From NCBI RefSeq assembly GCF_932294415.1, contig NC_065544.1:12809351-12873350 (forward strand): 64,000 nt of DNA. Direction: 5' to 3'. Source of the DNA: Quercus robur. Taxonomy: Eukaryota > Streptophyta > Magnoliopsida > Fagales > Fagaceae. The first letter of the stretch is position 1; each line of letters starts with the position of its first letter. Under the pieces are notes generated by a model. The model saw nothing but the letters and a program-made list of their open reading frames with translations. It was not told the origin of the DNA and did no database searches. Made by a program: the position numbers and the translations under genes. This document shows, in pieces, positions 47,691 to 60,960 of this stretch.

Positions 47691-47976
47691 GAACATGTGT
47701 CCAATGTCCAAATTATATCTAATGCAAAATGGCACTAGACACAAACTTCACCCAAAAAAAGTTTTCTTTTGACTTGCATTTTCCATCTTACCAAATATCC
47801 AAAAATGCATTTTTACGTTGAAAGAAATGGAGAGTATCAACGCTTAAAAAATTTGAATCTATACCAAATTATAGAAATAGAATATTTAAAATATAATTTT
47901 CAATTGTTTAAAATAATCTTATACATATTATTTTTGTAAGTAAAAATAATTAATAATTGAAAATAAATTCAATAAA

Positions 47977-49319
47977 GACGGGGTGTAAACTCTTTGGTTT
48001 ACACTAGCCAATAAGAGCGTGCCACATTAACTTTTTACTTAAAACTCATTGTAAAATCAATGTATTCTAATACATATAATAACATCTATAAAAAAATTAA
48101 AAAACCTATCTCATGTTATCATACTAGATATGAAAAAGAGCCCCTAAAATCTCATCTCCCTTCTCAACTCCTTTGTCTCCCGCCGCAAACCTCGTCGGAC
48201 CTTTGTTTACCGTTGAAAATAAATTCAATAAAGACAGGGTGTAAACCCTTTGGTTTACACTAGCCAATAAGAACATGCCACATTAGCTTTTTACTTAAAA
48301 CTCATTGTAAAATCAATGCATTCTAATACACATAATAACATCTAAAAAAAAAAAAAACCTATCTCATGTTATCATACTAGATATGAAAAAGAGTCCCTAA
48401 AATCTCATCTCCCTTCCCAGCTCCTTTGTCTCCCGCCACAAACCTCGCCGGACCTTTGTTTACCGTTGCATACCTCGCTAGACCTTCGTTTTTTGCAACA
48501 TCAATTCGCTGGAGTTGCTATTCAAACTTTGACAGTGGAATATGGCACTTGAAGGTCTATTTTGCTATATTTGCTATATTTGAAGGTCTCTCTTGACAGT
48601 ATTCAAATTTTGATAGTGTGTTTGCACACAAATTTGTTTGTTGTTCATAGTTGACATAGAATCTTGTCTTTTATTGAATGGGTTTATTGTGTTTATTGAT
48701 ATAGATATGTACATTGAAGTCATATATTCCACTGTCAAGGTTGAGTCGCTATTGAAACCTTTACATTGAAGTCTCGTTGAATAAAAGTGCCTCCTATATG
48801 GTTTATTGTGTTTCCATTTGTGTTTCTCATGTTATTGAGTTTTATCCATTAATTGTTAGAGCAAGTGAATTACTTTTCTTCTCTTTTCATATCCATTAAG
48901 TGTCTCCTATATCAGGTTAATTACTTTTCTTTTTTCTTTGATAATTTTATTATGAGCCTAAAAGTTTCTAATGAATGATGGGAACGATTGAGTAACAATT
49001 GAGAACGATTTTGGGAAAAAGAAGAAATCGAGAAAAATTAAAACTTGAGCAAACCTGCAAAAAGGATGAGATTTTAGATTTGAAAAATTAAAACTTGAGC
49101 AACAATGCTGGAAAGGATGAGATTTCAGATTATTATTATTATTTTTTTATAGGAAAAAATAAGATTTGGGTTTAAGTTTGCTCTGAAATCAAAAATGTTG
49201 ATGAAAGTGAGAGTTAATTGAGATATTATTAGGTGTGGTAGGGTGTATTTCTCATTAAATAAAAGACCGATATGACAATCTATTATTGAATGTGTAAAAT
49301 AGGAGTTTTACACCCCGTC
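47977..49319. mobile_element. DNA transposon-like element with 13-bp inverted ends
   Basis: The left end gacggggtgtaaa (47,977-47,989) is exactly complemented at the right end (49,307-49,319). Next to the left end a segment of about 257 bases (shared blocks ggggtgtaaac, tttacactagccaataag, catgttatcatactagat, cctttgtctcccgcc, ggacctttgtttaccgttg) is tandemly doubled (about 47,958-48,214 and 48,215-48,470), so a second internal copy of the left end exists. No transposase frame or clear target duplication is visible. Confidence 0.6.
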
Positions 49320-49433
49320 CCTACCAAATTCGAACTCTTAATAATTTGAATATTATTCATGGGGATAATTAAACCCCCACTCACATAAGGGTGAATCCCC
49401 GTGATGAAAAATACCACCTTCACTCATGTCGAT

Positions 49434-49980
<547 letters not shown>

Positions 49981-50771
49981 CTGACATCCATCTGTCTCTC
50001 CTAATTCTCACTCTCTCTCCCTCTCTCTAGATTTTTTTTTCAATTGAAAAAACAACCTTGAACATTTATAAACCTTTTTTCATTTGGGTGAAATTATAAA
50101 TATTTGTTTTAGAATTGACTCTATGCAATTAATTTTAAGAAAGAAAAAGTGGGAAAATTTGGATTTAAGTATCACAATAGTAATTCTACAATTTATGCGG
50201 GAATCATAATTCTTGTGTTCATAGGTATTGATATGTTCACGGGAATTGTAATTCTTGATAATTTGGTCAAACAAACAATTATATTTTTACAAATTCTCAA
50301 AAATTAACAATTCAAGTTTTAAATTAGAGCAAAATGAACACACCATTAGAGAAATCTCCTCCAATCAATAGATAGCATTTTTTTTTTGCTGGGATTATAT
50401 AGCATTTTCAAATGACTATCACATGTTTTAACCACATGACTTATCAAATCATTTAAACAAATCATATAACTAGTAAATATTTCATATGATTAAAACACGC
50501 GTAAATTAGGGATAGTCAAAATTCCTACTTGATTACATCAAAAATGAAAGGATTCTACAAAAACTCATGCCACCATTTTTGTAAATTCCTGCTATTTTCC
50601 ATTTATGCCGCTAAGCTAAAAAGGGGCTCTCACAAAAAAGAAGTAGTATACTTCTTTAACTTAGGAAGAACATTAAAAAGCCATTTATCTAACACAAACT
50701 CACCCCACCATATCCGACTGATAAATTACAAGTACTATCCTGGGCTCCTAGCACTGGTTGTAGTGAAGCCT
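49981..50771. other. 3' flank of the ZIP gene, no other gene recognised
   Basis: The part nearest 50,771 will contain the ZIP 3' untranslated region (minus-strand gene). The rest is AT-rich with no supported feature. Confidence 0.45.
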
Positions 50772-53700
50772 TCAGGCCCATCTGGCAAGGAGTGACATAC
50801 AACCTGAACCCAGCAAAAGTGAAAGATGAGCCCCAAGCTGGAGCCTCAAATTGCTTTGCATTCGAGGGTTCATGAAATCAGCTGCAAGAAGGTCGACCAA
50901 AGCCATGTAGATTAAGATCCCAGCTGAGGCAGAGTTGAACAGACCTTCCACAATCAATGCTGTTGGGCTATTCTCCTTGTAGATATTTGATATTCCCATG
51001 CCAATTGTTATTCCAAATGGAGTTGTGAGAGAGAAAAAAAGTATCATAATTGCAATGGCTCGAGACTTGAATTTTGCCTGCACAAAATATTGAAATCAAG
51101 CACCGACCAGATAGGAATCAAGTGTGCCCATCCATTGATAATGATAGTTCGATTCAATGCTCTATCTATTCCCTTAGTCAATTCTTCTATCCCTTCTAAA
51201 TATTACTTTATACTTTTTCATAGCCACCAAATGCCATTTAGGACAGATAAGCATTATCCGTCTTATAATTTTAACATATGTGAATCCTATATAGTCGATA
51301 ATTATAAGAAATATATCATGAAAGAGATTATGTATAATGTATATCAAATACACAATAAATTTTCTACAACAGGATGGTCCATGAATTTGTGGATTCTACT
51401 TACAATTAAGGGAGTGTTTTGCATTGAGTTAATTGTGTTAGGACTGCTAAGTGTTTTAAGGCTTCAAAAGCTCTTTACTAAGGGGAAAAAGCAAATTTAA
51501 AAATTAAAAAAAAAAAAAAAATCCGTTTGACAAAATTTTAGTAGAGCTTGTTTTGAAAAGTTTAAGTTTAAAGAACATTTTTTAAGTATATAAGATTGTA
51601 GTAAGAAGAAAAGTTTAAATTATAGAACTTTTGTAGAAATTATAAAAAAGTTAGCATTTGTAAGATATAGTTTTAAAAAGTGTTAAAGATGTTTATGCCT
51701 ATTTAATAACCAAATTGAAAAAGAACTCATAAAAGTAAGAAATGATTATAAAAGTATTCCTAAATATCCTGATATTATCTTATAAATTTACGAAATTTCA
51801 TACTTAAATCCAAAAAAATTAATTATTGACCAATGCTTATTAATATGTGTTGCATGCCACCACGTGTTATCTCACTTTAGGATGGTCTACGGATGTGTGG
51901 ATCCTACTTTACTATAAAACATGTTTCATGCAATAAGTGCACTAAATAATTCAAAATATTACTTAAAAGAAATTATGTAGATTTCCGTTAGCTTAATTTT
52001 ATAAAGATGTTATGCCTATTTGATAACCAATTTTTTTTTTTTTTTATGGGATTTGATAACCAAATTGATAAAGTACTCATAAAAGTGAGAAATGATATAT
52101 AAGTATTACTACTAAATATCCCAATATCATCTTGTAAATACTAAATTTCATAATCTAAATAATTTAATTATTGACCCACTAACATTTGTGTTGCATACAC
52201 CATGTGTTATCTCACCTCAAGATGGTCCACGGATGTGTGGATCCCACTTTACTGGGAAACATGTCATATGCAAGAAGTGCAGACTTCTATGTTATAGTGT
52301 ACCAATAATTGTTTCTCAAAAAAAAAAAAAAAATACCAATAATTGTAGGACTACAATTTACAATGTTTACCGCATAATTTCTCAAAGTTATACTATGGGA
52401 CTGATTATAAGTGGGAGAAAAAAAATAATTAGTTGATGTAAAGATGATAGAAAACTAATTATAATCTACTCATATAATAATTGTGAAAAATAGTGCCGCA
52501 AATGTTCTGATCATTTAAAAAATGTGCCATATTTTGTTAGACAGTGAGGTTTCATCATCCTTCACTCAAAAAAAATTGAAGTTCCATTATCCTGTCCTTT
52601 CCAAGGGACCCCATTGTTGTGATAATCCAAAGGCCCAAGCACAAACTACTAAAAGATCAACATTGACCGCAATGACTGACTTTGGATATCATATCACTTC
52701 ACTTTATTTGAAAGTGAAATGACGGGGCACTAGTATTAGTACATTTTGTGCCTAATGAATAAAAAAATAAAAAAATAAAGGACTTTAGAAGATTTCAACA
52801 TTGACGGCAATGACTGCCTTTGTGAATTTCATTGAAGTAGACTTGCGTTTGTGATTGAATCATATGATGCTTTAGAAGAAAAAAAAAAAAAAAAACAGTA
52901 CGGAGTATAATATAGTCGAATATAATTTGGACCATTATGGAGGGTATGTATTAGACCGATAATACACCCTGCAACGGGTATATGTTACTTGCGTCTCACA
53001 ATGGGTATAACTTCTCGTATTAGACAGTCTAATAAATACGTCCACATCATTGCAAGATGTTGTAATGTGTCCTATCATATGGGTGAAGGCTATCCCCTAC
53101 ATTTATTTATAAAAAATAAAATAACAAGGCTATCTCCTCTAGCTTTTGTTAACACGTGTATAACATGTGTCATTTTGTTAAGGCTTTAAACGGGTCTCAC
53201 TTATATTAGAGATAACAAAAAGCTAATAAACTAGTATTATTTAAATTGAAAATAACGTTACTCTATTAAAAGCTAATCACAATTGTCATCGTGTTTTAAG
53301 GAGACTTCATACGAGTTTCACTTATATGATAGAGTAAAAGATGCTAATAAATAAATATTATTTAAATTGAAAATGGCTGAACTCCTTAATTATTAAAAGC
53401 CAATTGATTAACATGAGACAAATCTCTTATTTTTGGAAATTCTCATAATATCCCTAATTTGAAATTATCTACACATATTGTAATTTTTTATTTTCTTTTT
53501 GAGAACCAATAGAATTAGATAAATACTCTAAAAAATTAATGCTAGCGAAAAGCAAATTTTTTCACTAAACTTTAAAGTTGTCCTATTCAATTTGATCTCT
53601 TTAATAAATTATTTATCCTAGTAAATATTATTATTAATAGTTGTGCTATTTCAAGATTTTAAAAAAAAAAAATTATGGACGAAAGCGTGCCTATCTTTTT

Positions 53701-55588
53701 CTTTTTATTTGGAATGGAGAGAGTCATTTTATGAATTAGATTAATTTTAAATGATATGATATTATGTACAACGTTAAATAAAATGATAAAATCACATATT
53801 TTAGTTTTAGTTTTTCTCCTTTCTATTTAGATCATGTTCACCTTTTTCTTTTTAAAATTTGATTTTTCTCTCTTTGTCTTGGTTGGTAGGTGCAGTGTTG
53901 CAACTACACAGATAAGGATATATATATTCATATTGTGTCAAATACAAGAAATAAAAATAATACCTGAGAGATGCATCCACCAAGACCCAAACCTTCAAAA
54001 AATTGATGGAAAGTCAATGCTGCTACAAGGGGCTTGATTGTTTTTGGGCTTTCAGAAGCACCAAGAGAGATGCCAATAATTACGGAATGCACCACAATTC
54101 CCAACTCCAAAACCTATACACAAAATTTTGTCCAAACCTTTTTAAGTTTTAAAGAATTACTATATATTCTTCGAACCTTTTATCAAAAAAGAAAAAGAAA
54201 AAAAGAAATACTATATATTATAATCCTACTTTCCTTTGCTAAGGAAACTCCATTACATATTTACATTTTTTTTTTTTGGGTAAGACACATTTACAGTTTC
54301 GAAAGGTTTTGAAGAGGTGCAAATGTACAATTCAAACTTGTCTCATTCATAAAGATTAAAAACATTGAAAACAACAAGACTTTAGAAAGCATGAGATTTT
54401 TCTTAATAAAGTAATAAACACAAGGAAAAAAAAAAAAAACAGTTATATAGCATTTTGGAATTGGCTCAAGATTTATTATTTTTAAGAAACATAGGAAACA
54501 AAGGTCTGGCAAAACACCAGAGTAAATAGGAAACACATGATATATTTTTTACTAAAAAGAATCTAAATCAACTATATTTTGAAGTTTATGTCTAACTAAT
54601 TTTTTTACTCTAACTTTAGTTAACTCAATTGCTAAAATCTAGACTTTCTCCTAAAATAAATATATTTTTTTAATTTATTAAAATGATAGTAAAGAATAAT
54701 TATTATCGAACAACGGTACAAGTCCAACAAATCCTATATATCTAAAAAAATTTTTTTTTTCAAACCTATTTCTCTTTTCAAGTTCACATGATTTTTATTT
54801 GTAGGTTTAAAATATCATACTTGTTCAAAGAATGAGGAGGGGAACACATAAAAATACAAGAGAACAAGAAACAGAGGAAGCAGGGGACACAAAGAGTGTG
54901 TACTCAATTATCAAAACACACCCAAAAAAGTTGAATCCAATTAAGAAAATTGGAACAAAAAGAAAAAAGAAGAAGAAGAAGACCCATTTAGTACCTGAGA
55001 TATAACTCGGTATCTAAGAAGAACCTCGGACCCCAAATCCTCAACAACAAATGCAGACCCATGAGCATGACCATGAGTCTTATGTGTGTGTACATGTACA
55101 TGACCCTCATGCTCACCTTGCTGCTCTTCGTCCCCACTAAGAGGTCTACCTTTAACGAAGTGTGATCTTTTATAGTAATTAGTTGCAAAAGTATCTATCA
55201 TCAGGGTACCAATAGCAGAGAGCATAGCAACAAAGCCAGTGAATGGGAAATTGCCCCAAGGTTTTTGGCCAAGACAAGGACTTGTTAAGCTCTCAAAAGC
55301 GTCTGGTAATATGTGGATAAACCCAGTTGCAAGAATCACACCAGCTGCAAAGGCTTTGATTATGAAGAAGATGTTGTTTTCAGGGTTTAGAGTTGGGATT
55401 TTTTTGCCTATGATTGGGAGTGACACGCCAAGTCCACTTGCTATTAGGATTGTACTTATTGCTACTAGCTTGAACTTTAGAGCTTTGGTTTTGTTTCTTT
55501 CTTCGGGTTGGGTTTCACAGCTACATTCTGCAAAGGCCAAAAGAGGAAGAGCAAGAAGAAGGAAGTAAAACAAGATGAGCTTGCTCAT
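50772..55588 (-). CDS. ZIP1: ZIP-family zinc/iron transporter, ZIP1 type
   Basis: The protein imports Zn2+ (possibly other divalent metals) across a membrane, in the clade of Arabidopsis ZIP1/ZIP3/ZIP5. Three exons, 55588-54995, 54113-53964 and 51077-50772, all in phase 0, give 349 residues, a normal length. A signal-like hydrophobic start (1-20) precedes a Cys-containing ECSCE. TM1-3 follow with [20 protein letters not shown]. The variable loop carries a His-rich metal-binding stretch, [20 protein letters not shown] (158-177). TM4 has H207 in [12 protein letters not shown] and TM5 has [11 protein letters not shown] (234-244), the ZIP signature. The end is MSLLARWA. I chose MSKL as the start, not the ATG 39 codons upstream, because signal peptide and family alignment begin there. 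Intron 2 is 2.9 kb. A near-identical extra first exon lies 3.7 kb upstream. By eye I saw no rtgtcgacay zinc-response element. Confidence 0.95.
51690..52285. repeat. Tandem duplication in ZIP intron 2 (about 325-bp spacing)
   Basis: Blocks ttatgcctattt, actcataaaagt, aatatc, tgttatctcac, gatggtc and acggatgtgtggatcc appear in the same order at 51,690-51,940 and 52,010-52,285. Similarity is roughly 80% by eye, so the event is older than the ZIP exon duplication. A poly(T) insertion marks the second copy. Confidence 0.75.
53150..53400. repeat. Diverged tandem repeat in ZIP intron 2 (about 125-bp unit)
   Basis: Two copies of a unit containing cacttatat, gctaataaa, tagtattatttaaattgaaaa-type sequence and ttaaaagc(t/c)aa follow each other from about 53,165 and 53,290. 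Similarity is moderate. No function is apparent. Confidence 0.6.
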
Positions 55589-57970
55589 GGTTTGAGAGAG
55601 AGAGAGAGAGAGTTTACGAGTGTTTTGTAGAGTATGTGGGGTTGTGAGTTGGGCTCGAGAGGCTTTGCATTCAAATATGTTTGAGTGAGACCGTGAGAGA
55701 GTCAAATGAATGAGGTAAGTAAAAGTGAGGCGAAACTACATTCTTCATCATTGAAGTATATTCCATGAGCGTAATTGGTTCTTTTAAGTTTAAGTGAGTA
55801 CTATTAGTTCTCAAGTTTAAAAATAAAACTTTCTTTCCTCTTTTTATGTGTATGTGTTAAAAATATTTAGTATTTTTAAAAGGAAAAATTATAGGTTAAT
55901 CTTACATTGAAAAATGAGTGTGAGTTAAAAAGGTCTAAAGTCTATGCTGTGTATCCAAGAGTTAGGTCATTTTTCTTTAAAAAACCTTTTCCCCTCTCTC
56001 CATGTGTGTGTTAAAAATATTTAGTATTCTAAAAAAGAAAAGTTTTTAAAAAAAGCAATATTATTCTATTTCTTAATTGCTGTCAGTATATTATTTACTT
56101 GGTTAATAAAATACTGACTTGGCATTTTTTTAATAAAAAAATTATAAAAATTTTTTTCAAGTAAAAAAATCATTAATAATAAAAAAGAAAAGTTAACGAA
56201 TGCTTTAAGGACATTAGTTTAGAATATATATATATATATATATATTTAAAAAAAAAGTATGAAAAAAGAAAAAAAAAAAAAGTAACCAACTCTTTACAGC
56301 TTTTTATATTTTCTATGATATTTAAAATAATTTTTTTTTAAAATTATTTATTAACAAATTGCTTGAGGGTAACGATTAACGGAACCCATACTAAAATACT
56401 TGACCCGGCATATCAAACCCTTTAATACATAATATAACTCGGTTGCAGTCTTTCAGAGAGGGTACACATGAAACGAAAAGAGAGTTACAATTAATCGGTG
56501 AATATGACGTGGCATGTAAGCAAAAAGGTTATTAAGCCAAAATGGCGACATTATGAGTAAATTGAGAAATGGCAACATGGAATTGCATGATGCAAGTTTG
56601 GAATTGAGTAGGGATTGACAAGTGTGTGGTAATTATGCCTATATGACAACATTATGAGTTAACTGAAGTTACTGAACTGATATAATTGAACTTACCAGCA
56701 AAAAGGTTCTTAGTTAAATTCTTTTTGCCGTGTAAAAGGGAATCAAATAATTGATGGGATAATGTTATGTACACAATAATTTCATAACAAATTTTAGATG
56801 GTAAAATTTTTAACGATGAGTAAAAAATGTGATATTAGTAATGTGCTATATTATAATTAGTATTAGCTTGCCATGGATAAAAAAAAAAATGATGTTAGTA
56901 GTGTGCTATATTATAATTAATATTAACTTGTCATTTTAGATTTGGTGTGAAATTATTATGAAAATATTACGAGCCTAATATTATTATAATTTAAAAGTAT
57001 AATAAATTGAAAATTTTATCCAAAATGACAACACCTAACCAATCTTACAAATCTGTTGAGAATCCCTAGTTGTTTATAAAAATTTGGGTTTTAAGCATTG
57101 GGATTAGCGTTTGGGAGTAGTTGTTTTTATACATACAAAATGATACAATCAGCTTAAATTTACACTTATAAATCAATAATTTATTTATTTATTTTTAACA
57201 TGTCCACACAAGTTAAAAGAAAGGGTAAAGTTTGTAATACACACAATTTTACACACGTCAATATATCCAAGAAGAAAATATTTAAGTCAATTAAGTTGTG
57301 CAGCGTTACCGTGGGGATTTTGACTCTAGGGACCCAGCTATGGTCCAGTGTGGAATCATTGGCTTTTTAGAAAAGAAACAAAGGGTTATGCAGACATTGG
57401 TAAGTTTAAGAAAGTTAAGGACTGAAGAATATTTAAGCTTCTTGGAGGTCTTAGGAGTAAACTTTATAATTCTTTTTAAAATATCTAATACATCAATAAT
57501 TTCCACAACTCGACTTGACAAGTTAGGAGTGGTAGAGTAAAAGTAACCGTTCGAAACTCTACCATTAATAGGTGAGTTATGACAAAAATGGTGTAAATTA
57601 TTGTGATTCATACTTATTAAATTATTTTTTTACAAAAGGTTACCGACATGCATATAAATTAAATGATGTCATTTATTTTTTAAGATGAAAAAGAAAAAGA
57701 ATAAAAGCGATTTTTTTGGTAGAATAAGAGAGATCGATTGATATATAAGTAATAAGTGGAGTAATAATAATTAATGGCCTTATAACTTAGGGGATATTAA
57801 GTATATCTTTTTGTTGGAATTGAGAACGTAATTCTATGTATATTGGATGATGGAAATTCTATAAAGAGGAGGCGTATGTGTAGAGACTAGAGAGGCAAGA
57901 GCGACAACAATACTTTTTTTTTTAGGGAAAAAGAGAGACAACAATACAATGACAACACAGCCACGGACAA
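54550..57970. repeat. Segmental duplication, copy A (contains ZIP exon 1)
   Basis: This block and 58,255-60,960 share ordered homology. Shared landmarks are the AT-rich start near aagtttatg(t/g)ctaact, the exon-1 3' flank (acttgttcaaagaatg), exon 1 and its leader, gggattgacaagtgtgtgg, ggaatcattggctt, ttttgttgg and the end near gaccagagagac/acaatgacaacac. The coding part is about 94% identical. Non-coding parts have many indels, so the copies differ in length (about 3.4 against 2.7 kb). Confidence 0.85.
56762..56975. mobile_element. Small MITE with inverted ends
   Basis: The left end (caataatttcataacaaattttag) is cut here to caataatttcataac; it is mirrored by gtgaaattattatgaaaat at the right end. 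Inside, gtgatattagtaatgtgctatattataatta is doubled with small changes (start gtgatattagtaatg and gatgttagtagtgtg). It occurs in copy A of the segmental duplication but has no counterpart in copy B, so it inserted after the duplication or was lost from B. Confidence 0.55.
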
Positions 57971-58692
57971 CATATAATAATAATAATACAATAGCACTTT
58001 TAGTGATACTAGTTTAGATGGCGTGCGCAAAACACGCGCTACTGTTTGATTGCGAAATTAAGATAAAGATTATATTTGAAGAATTATGAAACTTTATACT
58101 AAAAAATAAATGTATATATAGTATATAATGTTAATCTCATTCATATAAAATTTTTTATAACACTCAAACTTAGAGTAACTAATTAATATATGAAATATCA
58201 ATTTTTCTACTATAGTTTCTTAGAGCTTATTTTTCTGAAGGCAACATATCTTAAATAAATTATATTTCGAAGTTTATGGCTAACTAAATTCTCTCTCCTT
58301 GGTTTATTTAACTTTAGCTAACTCATTGGTAAAATCTTGAATTTCCTTTAGAGAAAAACTTTTTAATGTCTTGAAATTATAATAAAGAACAATTATATTT
58401 TTGTAAACCAATTTCTCTTTTCATTTTTACTTGATTTTTTTTCTTTGTAGGCATAAAAATTATACTTGTTCAAAGAATGGGAAGGGGAACACATTAAAAA
58501 GAGAGAGAGAGAGAGAGAGAGAAGCAGAAGAAGAAGAAGTAGAAGAAGTCAACAACAACAACAAGAAACAGAGGAGGCAAGGGACACAAAGAGAGTGTAT
58601 TCAATTATCAACAAGCACCCAACAAACTTGAATCCAAGTAAGAAAAAATTGGAATAAAAAAAGGAAAAAAACCCTTAAGGACTCATTATTAC

Positions 58693-59286
58693 CTGAGATA
58701 TTACACGATGTCTAAGAAGATCCTCGGACCCCGAATCATCAGCAACAAATGCAGAGCCGTGAGCATGTCCATGAGTTTTATGTGTGTGGACATGTACATG
58801 ACCCTCATGCTCGCCTTGCTGCTCTTCGTCCCCACTAAGAGGTCTAGCTTTAACGAAGTGTGATCTTTTATAGTAACCAGTTGCAAAAGTATCTATCATC
58901 AGGGTACCAATAGCTGAGAGCATAGCAACAAAGCCAGTGAATGGGAAATCACCCCAAGGTTTTTGGCCAAGACAAGGACTTGTTAAGCTCTCAAAAGCGT
59001 CTGGTAATATGTGGATAAACCCAGTTGCGAGAATCACACCAGCTGCAAAGGCTTTGATCATGAAGAAGATGTTGTTTTCAGGGTTCAAAGTTGGGATTTT
59101 TTTGCCTACGATTGGGAGTGACACACCAAGTCCACTTGCTATTAGGATTGTACATATTGCTACTAGCTTGAACTTAAGAGCTTTGGTTTTGTTTCTTTCT
59201 TCGGGTTGGGTTTCACAGCTACATTCAGCAAAGGCCGAAAGAGGAAGAACAAGAAGAAGTAAGTAAAACAAGATGAGCTTGCTCAT
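58693..59286 (-). CDS. Duplicate ZIP1-type first exon (partial gene)
   Basis: This is an intact 198-codon open exon matching exon 1 of the ZIP gene at 184 of 198 residues by my count. It keeps the start MSKL, signal-like segment, TM1-3, [20 protein letters not shown] and the same splice donor (ctcag then gtaata). No counterpart of exons 2 or 3 exists between it and copy A or upstream to the window end. Alone it would encode a truncated protein lacking TM4-8 and the catalytic histidines. Because its donor is in the same phase, it could splice to the shared exons at 54113 and 51077 and act as an alternative first exon. Otherwise it is a partial-duplicate pseudogene. Confidence 0.88.
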
Positions 59287-59390
59287 GGTTTCAAAGAGAG
59301 AGAGAGAGAGAGAGAGAGGGAGTAAAAGAGTGTGTTTTGTTGAGTATGTAGGGTTGTGAGTTGTGATTAATGAGAGGTCTTGCATTCAAA

Positions 59391-59399
59391 TATATACAT
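59391..59399 (-). promoter_or_regulatory. TATA-like box of the duplicate ZIP first exon
   Basis: On the minus strand tgtatatatttg lies about 105 bases before the duplicate start codon, followed by a CT-rich leader. The matching place in copy A (about 55,671-55,685) reads aaacatatttg, a poorer TATA match, so the two first exons may differ in core-promoter strength. Confidence 0.45.
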
Positions 59400-60776
59400 T
59401 TAGGAGTTCGAGAGAGAGAGAGAGAGAGAGTCAAATGAATGAATGAAGTAGGTAAAAAGTTAAGGAGTGAGAAATGAGGACATGAAATTCCTTGAAGAAT
59501 GTTTTGAGTTGTCGAGGGATTGACAAGTGTGTGGTGATTAAGCAAAAATGACGACATTATGAGTTAATTAGCTCATAATTGCACTTTTGGTTTTTTTGAC
59601 TGAAAGTTGATAATTCATAATGGAACTTACCAAAAAGGTTATTAGGTAAATTCCATTTGCCGGGTAAAAGACTAAAAGGTAATCAGTGAAAGGTGTATTT
59701 TTCCTTTCTAAAATGACATCACGAATGGTTGAGAATACATACCTGTCTCAAAAAATTTGGAATTAGACATTGGTAGTGTTTTTTTTTTTTTTTTTTTAAA
59801 TAATATTTAATCTGTAAAAATATATTTTAAAAAATACATAACATTAAATTTATACCTGTAATCATTAAATTATTTATAAGTAATTATTTTCCTAAAAAAA
59901 TGTCTTGCAACTTATAATTATATGTTTATTTATTTTTAATATGATTTATATTAACATGTGCCTTTAGGGCAATTGTTAAGAAAGCATTTTTAAAAAGTTT
60001 TTATATTATTTTTATGAAAAATTGAAAATAATTGTTAAAACATTAATTACTTTTTCTCTTTTTTCATATAAACTTTTCTAAAATGGTTCACTAACAAATA
60101 TCCTCTAACATTCATTAACATTTCCCTCTTAATATAACCTGACACACATAATAAAAAATAATTTGAAATCTATTAAGTGTGCGTTTGAGATTGCTTAAAA
60201 AAAGCCAATTTTTTATTTTTATTTTTTTTATTACTATTCAACTTATTTATGAGTCCAATTGTACTTTTTAATACTATTTATAGACCTCACTATACTATTT
60301 CAAGTACCTTTTAACTTAAACTTTGCAATTTTACAACATTGACTTGACTCTGGGCCCAATTATGGGCTAGGGTGGCACCAATGGAATCATTGGCTTGATA
60401 GAATAGAAATTAGGCGTGTGGCGGAGAAATTAGGCTAGCTTTATAATGCCTTCACATACGAAGGTTAATGGATTTGCTCAAAAAAAAGAAGGTTAATGGC
60501 ATGCGTGGGAATGATGTCATCTAAAAGTTAAAAAAAGGAAAATGAATAAAAATAAAGGATTGATCGGTATATAATAATATGTGGAATAATTATAATTAAA
60601 TAACTTAGTTGGATTAAGTGTTTCTTTTTGTTGGCAAATAATCTCATAATTCAATTAATTGATATCTCTTTATGTTTTTTATGAAGATATTCAAAATTCA
60701 AATATTTTATTCTCCAACTATCGAATTATGGTAAACAAAATGTATTTCTTTTATTGCAACTGAGAATCTCTCTCTA

Positions 60777-60825
<49 letters not shown>

Positions 60826-60960
60826 CTCTATATATATTGAATGATGGAAATACTTTACAAATTAAGGATGTTGTAATATTGTTGTAACTTGTATATATAA
60901 ATAAAGAGACCAGAGAGACAACTGCAATACAATGACAACATAACAATAGTACACTAACAC

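Larger units (their letters stand above)
58255..60960. repeat. Segmental duplication, copy B (contains extra ZIP exon 1)
   Basis: This is the partner of 54,550-57,970, in the same orientation and lying immediately upstream relative to the ZIP gene. It carries a complete first exon and promoter-proximal DNA but none of the downstream exons. A (TA)n tract at 60,783-60,822 is specific to this copy. The junction between the copies falls around 57,970-58,255. Confidence 0.85.

Noticed and set aside
55239-55568. Plus-strand 109-codon frame, with a twin at 58,937-59,266
   Set aside because: Both are antisense shadows of the ZIP first exons; their similarity reflects the duplication.
55589-55705. 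Upstream in-frame ATG that would add 39 residues to the ZIP transporter
   Set aside because: The added part is encoded by the CT-rich leader, would mask the signal-like N-terminus, and is not open from an equivalent ATG in copy B to the same sequence.
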